DNA of 64,000 bases. Source: Powellomyces hirtus. Its lineage: Eukaryota; Chytridiomycota; Chytridiomycetes; Spizellomycetales; Powellomycetaceae. A model generated the notes under the pieces. The model was not told the origin of the DNA. It saw only the letters and a program-made list of their open reading frames with translations, and did not search any database. A program made the position numbers and the translations under genes. The stretch spans positions 434,001-498,000 of the forward strand of contig JAHLKG010000020.1 in NCBI GenBank assembly GCA_025526995.1, read 5' to 3'. Position 1 is the stretch's first letter. Each line of letters starts with the position of its first letter. Positions 31,482 to 42,469 of this stretch are shown here, piece after piece.

Positions 31482-33429
31482 CTAAAATCCAAGATCTACA
31501 TTGAAGGCAATCCACACACAAACTGCGGCAAAAACAGTCATGCCAGCAGCCAACACGATCTCAATGGCGGGGTTGCTCGTCTTCTTTTCGTGTTCCGGAG
31601 TGTGCGGGAGGTAGAGAGGGGCTGGCGTTTTGTACACCTTGACGCCGTTTGCTGCAGCCCATTCCGGTGGAGAAAGTGGCTGACGTAACGTTGGGAAACC
31701 TCCGTTCATGTGGATCGCGAAGGGGCAGTCGGCGCCTAGAGCGACCGCGGCTAACAGTCCAGAGGTCAGAGCGTCTGTAAAACAGATGTGATGGGTCAGT
31801 GACAAGGAATCCAAAGGCGGCACAGAGTGCCAGAACGCACCTTCGTGAAAGCCATAGTTGGTCCACGCGCCGCAGTAGGTGATTCCGTTCTGGTTCTGAA
31901 TGAGGGGCAGCTGTTCCTGTGCAGCGATGGTTTCCGGAGAGTACAATGGGTGGTCATATTCATATTCTCCCAAGATGAGCTCCTTCTTGGGCTCGTAGAG
32001 AGGGTTCAGAGTTGCGAATACCATGCCAGCTTCAGTGAGCTTAACGAATGGCTGCAGTCTGTTCATCCAGTACGTTAGGCAAACAACGGGAGAGCTTGTC
32101 TCCTTTGATGTTTTGGTAAGGTAGTTCCAGGCGGCCCATGCGTTTCGGGATTTGGGCATCAGCTGTACGCGGGGAGATTCCATCGTCAGAGCTTGATCAA
32201 TATGTCTACCAGTAACGGGGGGAATGTACCTCGGTGTCTTGGTGCAGCACCAGGCGGTTCGAAAGATATTTCACGGAACCAAGAATCTTTTTCTCATCGG
32301 ATGAGGCATCTTCGCCGAGGATCTTCAGAGCTTGGTCGGTATGCGTGGCCATGATGATGTGATCGTAGGTTTCGGTGTTCCCAGCGCTATCCGTCAATAC
32401 AATCTTACCGCCGGCGCCATTTCTCTTGATCGACTGCACCGCAGTGTTCAGACGCACGTCGGGCAGGTTCGTAAGAATCTTTGTAACATAAGATCGACTG
32501 TGTATGCACCCTTTCGTCAGACATTGAGTACTGGGTCGGCTAGCAAATCGCACAGTCCATACCTTCCTTGATTGACAGTGCGCCATTTGGGGCGACCACC
32601 AATCTGTAGCAGCTGGTGATTTCTCATGAAGCGGAATAACGTGAGAACGGGGAATCGGTCGAACGCCATGTCAGCCGGCGTGGACCAGATAGCCGACGTC
32701 ATCGGCACAATATAGTTTTCGTAGAAGAAGTCCGAGTACGTCCGCGCCTTGAAGAAGTCGACCAGCGTAACCCCCGTGAGCGGATGCACTGTATGAAAAG
32801 TTAAGCACGCAGGACATGGGCGTATCGGGCACATCGTGATCCTCACCTTTCTTGTCTTCATCGAGATCCTCTAACGGTTGACCGAGTGGGTCAAAGAGCA
32901 TCCTATCAGATTCCAAAGCAATCTTCTTTGCCTCCTCATGGAACCTGACGATATCGTAAATCATCCTCCACATGCCACCGTCCTTCGTTCCCTTCGCCCA
33001 CGGGTTCAGATTCTTCCGTTGCGCAAACACGGTCCACAGGTTATCCCCACACCATTCAAATTCGCCCTTGTTTCGGGACACTGCGAAGCTCATGTCTGTC
33101 TGGTCGATCGGCACGCGGAGCTCGCGCATAAGAGCAAGGAAATTCGGGTACGTAACTGGGTTGCATACTATGAAACCGGTGTCGACGGGAACAGTCTTCT
33201 TTTTGTCGAGTGTCGGGATGTCCACCGTGTGAGTGTGACCTCCTAGGTAAGATCCGGCCTCATAGACTGTGACTGTAAAGTCCCCCGGTTGTTTAGCGAG
33301 CAGCCATGCGGCGCTGAGGCCCGAGACTCCAGAACCCTATCGTGCGTCCCAATGTTGAGCAAAATGACCCTGAAGAAGACGATATGCTGGGATAGGACTT
33401 ACAACAACAGCGATTTTCTTTGGCGCCAT
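31482..33429 (-). CDS. FAD-dependent amine-oxidase-like oxidoreductase with C-terminal membrane anchor
   Basis: Six exons, 33429-33403, 33336-32847, 32788-32563, 32497-32230, 32162-31841 and 31774-31482, sum to 1626 nt and 541 residues. The N-terminus is the FAD dinucleotide fold KIAVVGSGVSGLSAAWLLA, then YEAGSYLGGHTHTV, DTGFIVCN, YPNFLALMREL, GRPKWRTVNQGSRSYV, HIIMATHTDQALKIL, and near the end YCGAWTNYGFHEDAL. This is the predicted NAD/FAD-binding family COG2907, seen in bacteria, plants and fungi, often near or fused to cyclopropane-fatty-acid synthase homologues. The substrate is not established; lipid modification is a fair guess. The last residues (IEIVLAAGMTVFAAVCVWIA) form a single hydrophobic helix, suggesting a tail anchor. 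Confidence 0.9.
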
Positions 33430-33851
33430 GGCAAAGATAGGAAAGAGATGCAACCGTTAACAGCTGGCTGCAAGGAATTGAGCGGTGAGCAGTTAATCGT
33501 GATATTCGTGAGGTCACCTTTATCCGCGCGACGCAACGTTTGTGCAACGCGAACAGATCGAATTCGCCAAACCTTGTTGAGTTACAATTCGAAAATTCCA
33601 TGTGTGGATGACGCATGCGTAAAACTCAGTCGTAATCCTAAACACTTTATACAGAGATAATCTACTCTTTGGCAGTTTCTCAATTTATTACGGACTTTAT
33701 ACAATGCCCACAAAAATAGGCGGGAAGGGGTCGGCGAGGAATGGAAGGTCAATGGCGGGAAAGGCGTGGTTGCTTGCCCCGCGCTAGTGATTAAGTTATA
33801 CGAATGCGAAGCTCATGCAGTGTGGTTGGGAGAAGGATATCAATGGATCAT
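33430..33851. other. intergenic, no gene seen
   Basis: 422 bases between the start of the oxidoreductase gene and the stop of TBP, both on the minus strand. It should hold the oxidoreductase promoter. Confidence 0.5.
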
Positions 33852-35136
33852 TCAAGGCTTTCGGAATTCTAGAGGTGGAGTCATCGGTTAGATCTGATGT
33901 ACCAGACGATAGTGAAACGTTTTCACATACCAGCCAGGACAGGGTAAATGTTCTCAAAAGCCTGGTAAATTTCGTTGCGCACCTACAATGGATGGTTAGG
34001 GCATCTGCAGTCAAATGGTTGCAGGGTTATGACGCACCTTCGCTCCGGTCAGGACGATCTTGCCAGAGACGAAGATGAGCAACACAATTTTCGGTTTCGT
34101 CATGCGGTAAATCAAGCCAGGGAACAGCTCAGGTTCATACTGGAGCGTTTCGAGTGTTAGCATCAGCAAGAAACGAATGGGTTCTCAACCAAAACCAAGG
34201 TGATGGCGATTTGAAACCAGAGAGAGATCCTTCAAGGAAACAGGTTGGAGACCGAGATCAACTTACACTGCAGAAATTACCGTGGGAAAGCGCCAATCCC
34301 TCCAAACGAATGGGGAATTTGACATCACAAGAGCCAACGATGTTCTGAATTTTGAAGTCCGAGAATTTCGCTTGGAAACCCAGCTTCTGAACGATTCGGG
34401 CATATTTGCGGGCAGCGAGCTTAGATTGTTCTTCGCTCTTTGCTCCTGTGACGACCATTTTCCCGGATGCGAAGATCAAAGCTGTTGTTTTCGGTTCGCG
34501 AATTCGCATGATGACAGCGGCAAAACGCTGAATATTTCCGAGTTGACGTGAAGGGGGCGGCACGGGAGAACTTTAGGTTTAATAAGACGGAACAGGATCA
34601 GGGCAGTCACACAGCCATATATTACCTTGGGATTGTACTCTGCGTTGCGGGCATGCAGAGCGATTGTTTTCAGATCGAGCCGACAATCAAGATTGACGGT
34701 CGCCACAATGTTTCTTTTAGGTGGGGAGATGGAAGGCAGAGGAGACGCAGCACGGAAAACAAGATGAGTCATGCTGCTTATAAAGGAGAAAAGTCTTCAC
34801 ACCAATTCCCTGTCTGCACGTAGCGTCTGCACTGGCTCCTCTGCTGCCAACCCGTGCACCACAAGCATCATCCCAACATGGCCACGCAGATGCGGGCACA
34901 TCCAACCCTTCGCGCAGGCAGCCCTCGCAGCGTACGTACACACCCAAGCAAAGGGCGGACATTCCTTCTCACATATGGGAAATACGCCATATTGGCAATA
35001 CTCACTGCAACATTGGGGTGATCCCCGAGCCTGCCGCTGTCGCCGCATCGACATGCACCTCCGCAACACCAGTGTCACGAATCACATTTGCATCTCGGCT
35101 CACACCGGTATCGCGGATCGCAACGTTAGACGACAT
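33852..35136 (-). CDS. SPT15: TATA-box-binding protein
   Basis: Six exons, 35136-35006, 34713-34626, 34527-34267, 34139-34038, 33982-33931 and 33868-33852, give 651 nt and 216 residues. Residues 1-38 are a short non-conserved N-terminus ([17 protein letters not shown]). The saddle follows: first repeat [56 protein letters not shown]; second repeat [56 protein letters not shown], and the end VLAEFRKP. It is the core subunit of TFIID and TFIIIB and nucleates transcription by all three nuclear polymerases. The second repeat is split by several short introns and the last exon is only 17 nt. Confidence 0.97.
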
Positions 35137-36034
35137 TGTGTGAAATGGCCGCCGATGAAGCAGTCAGGTGGTGCAACAGGATCGAGGAAGGGACTCTCAG
35201 CAGTGAAGCGGCTGTGAAGCTTTGTATTGCCCCTCTGAAACAAATAGTCTGATCGTTTTTAAGAATGCCAGGGGATTTATGGCCTTCAAGTTCGGACGTG
35301 GGAATATTTCAGCCGTAGCGTCGGGGACGAAAGCACAGCAAGAACGAGATAGTCGCAATGCAAGTGCCTGAATTGCGAGCGAGGTGTGTGTGTGCGGGTA
35401 TGTCTCTGTCGTCACTTTTCAAGCAGCAAGTACGGTCTAATCCCGGAGCAATTTCGTGCAGTTCGCCCCTTCTTCTCAGTCAAGTCGCGGGAATGAGGGG
35501 GGGCGGGCGCGAGGGGACCCTCAGCTTTTATAGTCGCGAGGAAAAGAGCCACTGTGCCACTCCCTTCCCCACCCATACTACATTTAGCATCCCATCAGTG
35601 ACATAATCTTTAGGACAGTTTTCTCTTGTTCCCCACACCCTCATTCCCCAATCTGTTTAGAAGATGAGAGGCTGCTGGTTTCGGGTTATTTATCAAGAGA
35701 AGTTGGAAGTTCCACACAGATAGCCTTCACACGGGATATGTAAAGTGAAGACACCCGCAGCGGTTTTCGCCAGTCAGAAAACTATTGGAGATATCGGCGT
35801 TTCCAGTACTTTATCGGAAATGCAGAGGATTGGTCGATATTCGAATACTCTGCTTGTATTGCCTTCATAAGGGGTTTACAGAGCTCTTCTGTTATGCAGA
35901 TGACGAGGTAACGTTGTTGGATGCACGGAGATGTATGTGAAATGTAATATTCTATGTCTTAAGTACTAACAAGAAGGTTTCGCTTGTCAAGTGAAACCAT
36001 CTAATTTCAATCACGTGATGACACTTGATCCAGT
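35137..36034. other. intergenic upstream of TBP
   Basis: About 900 bases with no supported gene. A TATAAAAG box on the minus strand at 35525-35532 lies some 390 bases from the TBP ATG and could serve a transcript with a long leader; this is only a suggestion. Confidence 0.4.
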
Positions 36035-36355
36035 TCAGCTCGTTGGGTTACCGGTATGTCGGTCACGCGTTCTGAGCAAAGATTCCAAGTTAGGAGCTAA
36101 TGTAAGGACCAACGTTGAGTACGCAATCCTCAACATTCCAATATGTACTTTGAGCCCACCCACCATGCTCAGCAGCGCTGTCACAATTGCAGGGAGTTGG
36201 TGTGGTACGTTCATCCGGTTCCAGATCTTGAGTTCGGATTCACTACACGGGGCATTGGATGAGAGCTTAATGTCCCTTACTATTGGGCAAGACTCAAGGT
36301 AGGGTAGAAGATTGGACATCACGGCGGTGATGGCAGCAGTGCGTTTGGGTGACAT
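36035..36355 (-). CDS. short hypothetical protein
   Basis: A 106-residue frame from ATG 36355 with protein-like composition: LLPYLESCPIVRDIKLSS, NVPHQLPAIVTALLSMVGG, APNLESLL. The Leu-rich spacing faintly recalls the leucine-rich part of fungal F-box proteins, but no F-box is present. It may be a relic of such a gene. Confidence 0.35.
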   Translation of the reverse strand: MSPKRTAAITAVMSNLLPYLESCPIVRDIKLSSNAPCSESELKIWNRMNVPHQLPAIVTALLSMVGGLKVHIGMLRIAYSTLVLTLAPNLESLLRTRDRHTGNPTS

Positions 36356-36723
36356 GACGGATGTTTTCGCTGCAACTTCGAGCGACCTTGGAAGAGTGAG
36401 TCGGAATTACCGACCCACCCCGCGAAAGGACCCTACATGTAGGATGCGGGTGGCCTTTCCAACATGCCCTGGGCTTTATAGTAATCCTTCGCAGCGGTTT
36501 ATTATCCAGCTGAGACATAAGCCGCTATATATAATCATCCCGCTCACGTCTGACCGTTCAACATTCAGCATCATTTCTGTTGTTGTATCTACTGACATCA
36601 GCAGCCACGCAGCTTGCTTAGAAAGAACCGATGCCGGACAGAAGATACCGGCAGATTGTAAACCAGTGGGCGGACTTTAGGATGGAACTTAGTGGGCAAT
36701 CACCGTTGTGAATCACCAAACGT

Positions 36724-36789
36724 GTTAGGTATGTAGGCATATCAACATCGAGATTCGAGATTCGATGTTGATATGCCTACATACCTAAC
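36724..36789. repeat. perfect inverted repeat, 28-bp arms, 10-nt loop
   Basis: Arms 36724-36751 and 36762-36789 are exact reverse complements (core AGGTATGTAGGCATATCAAC); the loop is GATTCGAGAT. The right arm contains the stop codon of the minus-strand gene that ends at 36777, so a transcript of that gene would end in or run through a very stable hairpin. Confidence 0.95.
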
Positions 36790-37608
36790 TGACACGTACA
36801 AGGATGCGGAATGACGGTAGTGCTTCCAGCCGATGTGGATGTAAGAGATGCAGATGCACAGCTCGGTCCGAGGTCATCTGCATCGATGGTTACGGACTGG
36901 ATCATCGCCCAAACGATTCCCAAAGGATAAAGGAAAATGCTCTTTGCCGCATGATATACCGATGGGCTGACGTTTGAAGCACATGGCTGTGGCTCGTTGT
37001 AAGTTGTCCGCCGGCGACGGGCGATGCGCCGTTTCAACCTCGCAACTTCCACCTTGTCGATCCCTTCTTCCACTGTATCTGCAATGTGGAAGAAAGACCC
37101 CCAATAAGCATCTTGTAGCAGCGGCACAAAAGGGGACAATTTTCACCTACCGAGCCTCTTCTTGTAGTCTCCTTCTGCAACGATTTTCAGTTTCTTTTCC
37201 AGGGCAACTATCACATAAACAAGCATGTCAGACGTAACACATGCAGCAATGACAAAGGCCCAAATACTTACCAAGTCCTGCGTGCATCCGTGCCTCATGT
37301 AGATACGAAGCGATTGTCCATGTCCACACTTCTTTCGTCGCCCCGATAAAATCTTCTGCTTCAACCTCGTGCATGGATACTTCCTTCGCATCGGTCTCTT
37401 CCATTTTGTGTATTCCAATTTCAATGAACTTGGGCGCATCAAAATCTGTCTGCACAGCTATCTCGCGGGTACTTTGCTCCATCTGCGCCTCGGTGTTCCT
37501 GCTTCTGCATCGTAACTCCCCCTCTATAGCTTGCCGTAGGAACAACTCAGCTGCCTGCGTACTAAACAACGTTCGGAAGGATTCATAGGTTTGCCTTGAC
37601 GCTGACAA
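36777..37608 (-). CDS. Unrecognised multi-exon protein with a hydrophobic C-terminal helix
   Basis: Three exons join in phase: up to 37272, 37207-37151 and 37078-36777, each with good GT-AG sites. The frame is open from 37608, but its first ATG is at 37482 (MEQSTREIAVQTDFDAPKF), so the true N-terminus or an upstream exon is unresolved. From 37482 the protein has 189 residues. It is charged and probably helical (EVSMHEVEAEDFIGATKEVW, then LEKKLKIVAEGDYKKRL and EEGIDKVEVARLKRRIARRR), followed by one hydrophobic segment (SIFLYPLGIVWAMIQSV) and a short Ser/Thr tail. No family recognised; it could be a small membrane-anchored coiled-coil protein. The stop codon falls inside the inverted repeat. 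Confidence 0.55.
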
Positions 37609-38587
37609 ATTGCTGTAACCCGACTTCAGTTACTGGAGTTATCATTTTGGTTACATTGAATTGGAAAGGGTTATGATGCTGATATGTTGAGCGTCGGTAG
37701 ATCAACGCTATTCTAGGCAATGATGCGAAGGCGCCGTTAATACTTGGTTACCAGTGCTGTGCTATCCACCGGAGGCGGTTCCATGATCCCACTTGCGTCA
37801 ATCAATATCTGGTTGGTGAGCATGATCGTAGCAGTTGGAAGCTCCTTCATGTTTCGGATGTGATAGCCTCTCAATGGAATATTATCATTTCATGATCCGC
37901 TTGAACATAAGAGTGCCTACGTCGCACTGCAGCTCAAAACACGGGCCCAAGGATTAATGATGGCTGCAAACTCCACACTTATATCCTTCATTGTGGCCGC
38001 ATTATGAACGACCTCGAATAACTTTATATACCAACAAGCAGCAGTTCTCCGGAGTCATCCTGCCTAACACGATGCATTGCGGACCTCACAGTCTATCAGG
38101 ATGCGATAACTACCCTGCTGTGTTTACCACCAGTTTCTTGATTCCCGACTGCAATCTTTCCGTCAACGGACATTCAGTGACGTTCAGCGACGCTAAGGCG
38201 ACGTTTAGCAACTCTTCCTGTGTTTGACTGGGAGCCACGCCGTGCCACATTTAATTGAACCATGCTCAGCGACTCTCTTTAACGTCTTGATTCGTTCATG
38301 AACTTGAGAGTGTACCGGTTGCCAAAGCCCGGTCTCTTAAGTGTCGTTGAGTGTCCGGCAGAGTTCAGATGCATCAGATATACAGGAATCCCAACACTAG
38401 AGTGACGTGCACACGGTCCGCCATCCAAGATACTTCGACTCTGCGGAAAGGTGGAACTCGAGCTTTCCCAAAAGCAACCGCCTACTGGTCTTGGAAGGTT
38501 TACGGGGTATCGTGACCGATTGCGTCCGCCAGCGGGGATGTGCGGATTCTTTTTTTTATTCTTGATTTCATATAGATTAGAAACACA
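37609..38587. other. unresolved region, possible extra exons on the minus strand
   Basis: Several minus-strand stretches look coding between plausible splice sites: EELLNVALASLNVTECPLTE with IKKLVVNTAG (about 38114-38219), DISVEFAAIINPWARVLSCS (about 37924-37995) and GYHIRNMKELPTATIMLTNQ (about 37745-37880). They do not join cleanly in phase. They may be 5' exons of the gene ending at 36777, a separate small gene, or a decayed one. Confidence 0.25.
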
Positions 38588-38767
38588 ATGGACAAGAAGT
38601 TTAGCTTCGTGCCAAAGATCAAAAGGGCGCGTGATATCACGAAGATGACCCCGGAGAAATTTGAGCTGGAAGTGCTGTTGCGAGATGTAGTTGGCCAGTA
38701 TATAATAGTGTCAAGTGATGAACAGTACATGAGGATGCTCTATTTATCAAGTCTAGAAATAGAGTAA
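38588..38767 (+). CDS. 59-residue ORF antisense to the end of PheRS alpha (weak)
   Basis: From ATG 38588 the plus strand reads a well-composed short protein: [49 protein letters not shown], stop. It overlaps the last 13-nt coding exon of the minus-strand synthetase gene at 38740-38752. A branch/acceptor-like CATATAG lies just upstream, so this could be a terminal exon. No family recognised. Confidence 0.25.
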   Translation: MDKKFSFVPKIKRARDITKMTPEKFELEVLLRDVVGQYIIVSSDEQYMRMLYLSSLEIE

Positions 38768-40515
38768 GCGTTAGTGTCTGCGCGCAGCAGCAACAGAGTA
38801 TGGCTAACGTACCTCGCAATGGGATCCCGGTTCAAGAATGCCAAATCGCAGCGATGGCCAGCCAGTTTCCTAATGTTGTCGATTCCGCATTTGATCATGG
38901 TTGGTCGCTCGGTACTCAGACCCCAAGCGATGACAGAGACATCATCGGGCAGACCCATGGGGAGCAACATTTCCGGTCGAAACATGCCGCTGTTTCCAAT
39001 TTCGACCCACTTGGCCAGACCATCGTGCCAAGCGAAGATTTCCATGCTGGGCTCGGTGTAAGGGTTGTAGGCGGGCTTGAAGCGAAGCTTTTTTATTCCT
39101 GTAATCACAGATGTTAACGGCCAGCTCAGACATGCAATGAACGGAACGAGTAACCCTACCAAGCTTCTTGAAGAAGTTGTGCAGAGTTCCAATCAGATCA
39201 CCGAGTGTCAAACCCTTTCCAGCCACAACACCCTCCACCTGGTGGAATTCCGCCAAGTGAGTGGCATCCAAAGATTCGTTTCTGAAAACCTTGTCTATGC
39301 TGAACCACTTGACGTTCTTCCATACGCCGGTCTCTTTGTATTCCTGCGCCAGCTTGTACAGCATTTGCGAGCTCACTGCGGTGGTGTGTGTGCGCAGCAG
39401 AAGCTTTTCTGCTTCCGCGGATTTCCAGTCATATCCGTACCCGATAGATCCATATCCACCTTTTGAGTGCACCTCTTTCACGCGCTCCATGTAGTCCTTC
39501 GGGAAGCGATCAGAAGTGGCGGGGTCAGACAGGAAGAAGGTGTCGTGGGCGTCACGAGCGGGATGTTGTTGGGGTTGGAAGAGTGCGTCGAAGTTCCAGA
39601 AGGAGGACTCGACGTATTTGGCGGTGGGCATTTCAGAAAAACCCAGTTCCAGAAAGATTTGACGGTATTCTTCACGGACTTTCATGAGCGGGTGTAGAGA
39701 TCCTGACCGGGGCTGCACACCTTCAGCATTGAAGTTGTACTTTTTGAAGGTAGCATTCTTCCATTCCCCACTGCACAACATCGACATATCAGAAATCTGT
39801 ACTGTGGCAACTTTAGGATGCTTGATGAGATTGCTCACCTCTTCAGCATCTCCTCCGTAACATCAGTCTCCTCCTTCTTCACATCAGTAGTGAAGTGATC
39901 GCCCTTCATGACCTTGTAGCTGACAGACTTGACAGCGGACACACACTTTTGCTTCTTTAGCTCTTTCACGAGCCTGTCATCTTTGTGGGTTCCTTCGGCT
40001 CGAATAGCTTTCAGCACATTCTGGCTATCGTCGACAATCGTTGTGGTGGCTCGGACAAGATCCGCTCCTTCCTTCTTGATCCATTTGTTTTTGATCGCTC
40101 GTCCTTGTCCAAATTGGGCGACAGCTCCGAGGACTTCTTTAAGGGCGGGAATGGAGATACCTCCCGAGGCTGGGATAGCTCCGAATACACGGGCTTCGTA
40201 ACTTCCGTTGTCCGCAATGTCGGCTCCCTCCTCAGTCAGCTCCAGGTTCTCCTTGGTGATAGTCTCATACTTGATGATCTACAATCAGCCGAAGCGGGAG
40301 ATCAACATCCATCGCTCGTCCACAGTATCGGCAGCCATCCTCTCCTGCTAATGTCAAATTACCTCTCGCGACTCAAGACTCTTCAGCACACCGATAATGT
40401 CGGCCTGGTCAACCTTTTTCGACCCAATGGAGAGATCCTTTGTGTCAGCGATATGGCCGTCCTTTGCGATAAGGCCAAGCAGAGTCGCTTGTATCTGCTC
40501 TTTTGTATGAGACAT
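38740..40515 (-). CDS. FRS2: Cytosolic phenylalanyl-tRNA synthetase, alpha subunit
   Basis: Five exons, 40515-40363, 40278-39839, 39770-39160, 39098-38813 and 38752-38740 (13 nt), sum to 1503 nt and 500 residues. The N-terminal winged-helix domains bind tRNA ([33 protein letters not shown]). The class II catalytic core has [20 protein letters not shown] (motif 1 region), [40 protein letters not shown] (motif 2), [15 protein letters not shown], and motif 3 [20 protein letters not shown] followed by [12 protein letters not shown]. It ends PIARLDK. With the beta subunit it charges tRNA-Phe as an alpha2beta2 tetramer in the cytosol. Divergent from the NSA1-type gene across 239 bases. Confidence 0.97.
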
Positions 40516-40754
40516 TGTGGTGATCTGCAAGTCAAAACCGTCGAGCAAACTGGTGCGGTTTCGATGGATCTGCCTTGTGCAAGTCAACCTGTAAGTCCAA
40601 GCCTCTCGATGACTCAGCGCGACTGGGCCGCACAGTCACGTCCCTCAACCCTCCCTCCGTCTTGCATCCCTGAATTGTTTTTGCTTTACCAGTTTTCCAA
40701 AGAACTTTTTTTTTGGCGAACTGTCCGTCGAAAAGCAGTTTGACAAGTACCACA

Positions 40755-42201
40755 ATGCGATATATAACAGGAGACGAAGTTGGTCTCTCAAAGGTCACAA
40801 TTGTGCCAGAAAACCAACGGCCAGCAGAGCCAGCCTCTCGGCCATCAAAAAAGCGTCGTGACGATAAGCCTGACTCTAAGAAAGACGAGCCTGCAAAACC
40901 TACGACAACTACCTTGACCTTTGGATCTATCAACCGCAATGCCGAAGTTCAAATGATGTGCTGGGCAGGTCCCGAGCCGCATACTGCTGTGGTTGTGGCC
41001 AGGAAGAACGGCGTCGTTCAGTACCTGGACTTGGACAATGGCAATGTCCTGCGAGAGCATGTGATCTTCGTGCCACAATTCGACCAGGAGGGAAAGCCGA
41101 TAGTAAACAAATACAAAAAGCCTGAGCACTTTGTTGGGCTGTGGGATGTCAACGGGTACGTGACAAGATACGGTTATCCATACTTCAAGTAGTGTGCTGA
41201 TTCCATTCGCGCCTTTCTGCAGAACCCTCATTGTCTGCACGGACCTGGGCCTATTGCACATCATACCTCCACCATCCGAGACAGCCGCCGACACTCCCAC
41301 CGTCGATGAGTCTGGTCTGCCATTCGGAACATTCACCTTTGCTCAGGACCTTATCTTCCGCACCCGAGTACACCCCCAACATCCTCACTTGCTTGCAACG
41401 GGTGGAGATGAGCGAGATCTCACCCTCTGGAATCTTCGAGAACAAAAGCTCACCGCCGACCCGCAATCAATACCAAAACTGGCGTCCTTCTGGACTGCCA
41501 AGAACGTTAAGAACGACTTCCTGAACATCAGAGTACCAGTGTGGATAACAGAGATTCTGTTCTTGGATTCGTCGGAAACACGTATCATGACGGGAACGGG
41601 ACATCACGAAATACGAGTGTACGACACGGCAAAAGCCCGACGACCCATAATCAACATCAACGTAGGCACCCATCCGATTCGAGCTATGGCGGCGTCGCAT
41701 GTGGAGAATGCGGAGGACGAAATCGTCAAGGCCGTGGTCTCAGACACCACTGGACAGCTGATGCAGATCAACGTCGATCTGCAGGGTACCTCCGCCAAAG
41801 TGGCCGGCAAGTATGCTGGGTTGTCTGGCGCCGTTACCGACGTTGCGATCCCGAAAGGCACTGGCACCGTCGTGACCGTTGGACTGGATCGATTTGTAAA
41901 AGTGTTCGAGCTGGAGGATGACCGGAAGCTGGTTAGCAAGGTGTACTTGAAGCAACGACTCAATTGCGTTTTGGTAGACGACCCAGAGGCGACCGAGTCG
42001 GGTGGACCGGACGGCGAAGCAGAAGGGGGTGAAGTGCGACACGATGAAAGTGAGGAGGAAGACGATGAGGTTTGGGGTGAGATTGAGGAAGTGGTGGTGG
42101 AAGATCAAGAAGAGAAGAAGGCGAGCAAGAAGTCCTTCAAAAGCAAAGAGTCAAATGGCCAGAGCAAATCGAAGCAGCTCAAAAGGAAAAAGACTGCATA
42201 A
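40755..42201 (+). CDS. NSA1: Ribosome biogenesis WD-repeat protein Nsa1/WDR74
   Basis: Exons 40755-41155 and 41223-42201 give 459 residues. It starts [15 protein letters not shown], has a Lys/Asp-rich linker near residues 30-55, then beta-propeller repeats: [52 protein letters not shown] (fairly clear WD repeat), [18 protein letters not shown], and a last blade with [11 protein letters not shown]. The C-terminus is acidic then strongly Lys-rich ([11 protein letters not shown]), a nucleolar-type tail. Nsa1 is part of early 60S pre-ribosomal particles with Rix7 and Rpf1 and is needed for 27S pre-rRNA processing. Confidence 0.93.
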
Positions 42202-42469
42202 GTTTCAGCAAGATAATGGAGCCGCGGTATTGTATCATAGAGTCATAGCGCACATGATGACAACAATAAATTATAGCATTTTGACGGTCAATTTGCACGT
42301 CTTGTTGGAGATATCGCAACGAAAGTTGAGAGACGAAGCGGTTTTGCTTACGTGGTTCTGCGCCGAAATGCGCAGTCGAGCGTTTCCAAAGCCACGAATG
42401 AATTGTCCCAGTTTTCCACAAACAAGCACTTCCTCCAACACAAAAAACAATATAATCAGCAACTACATA

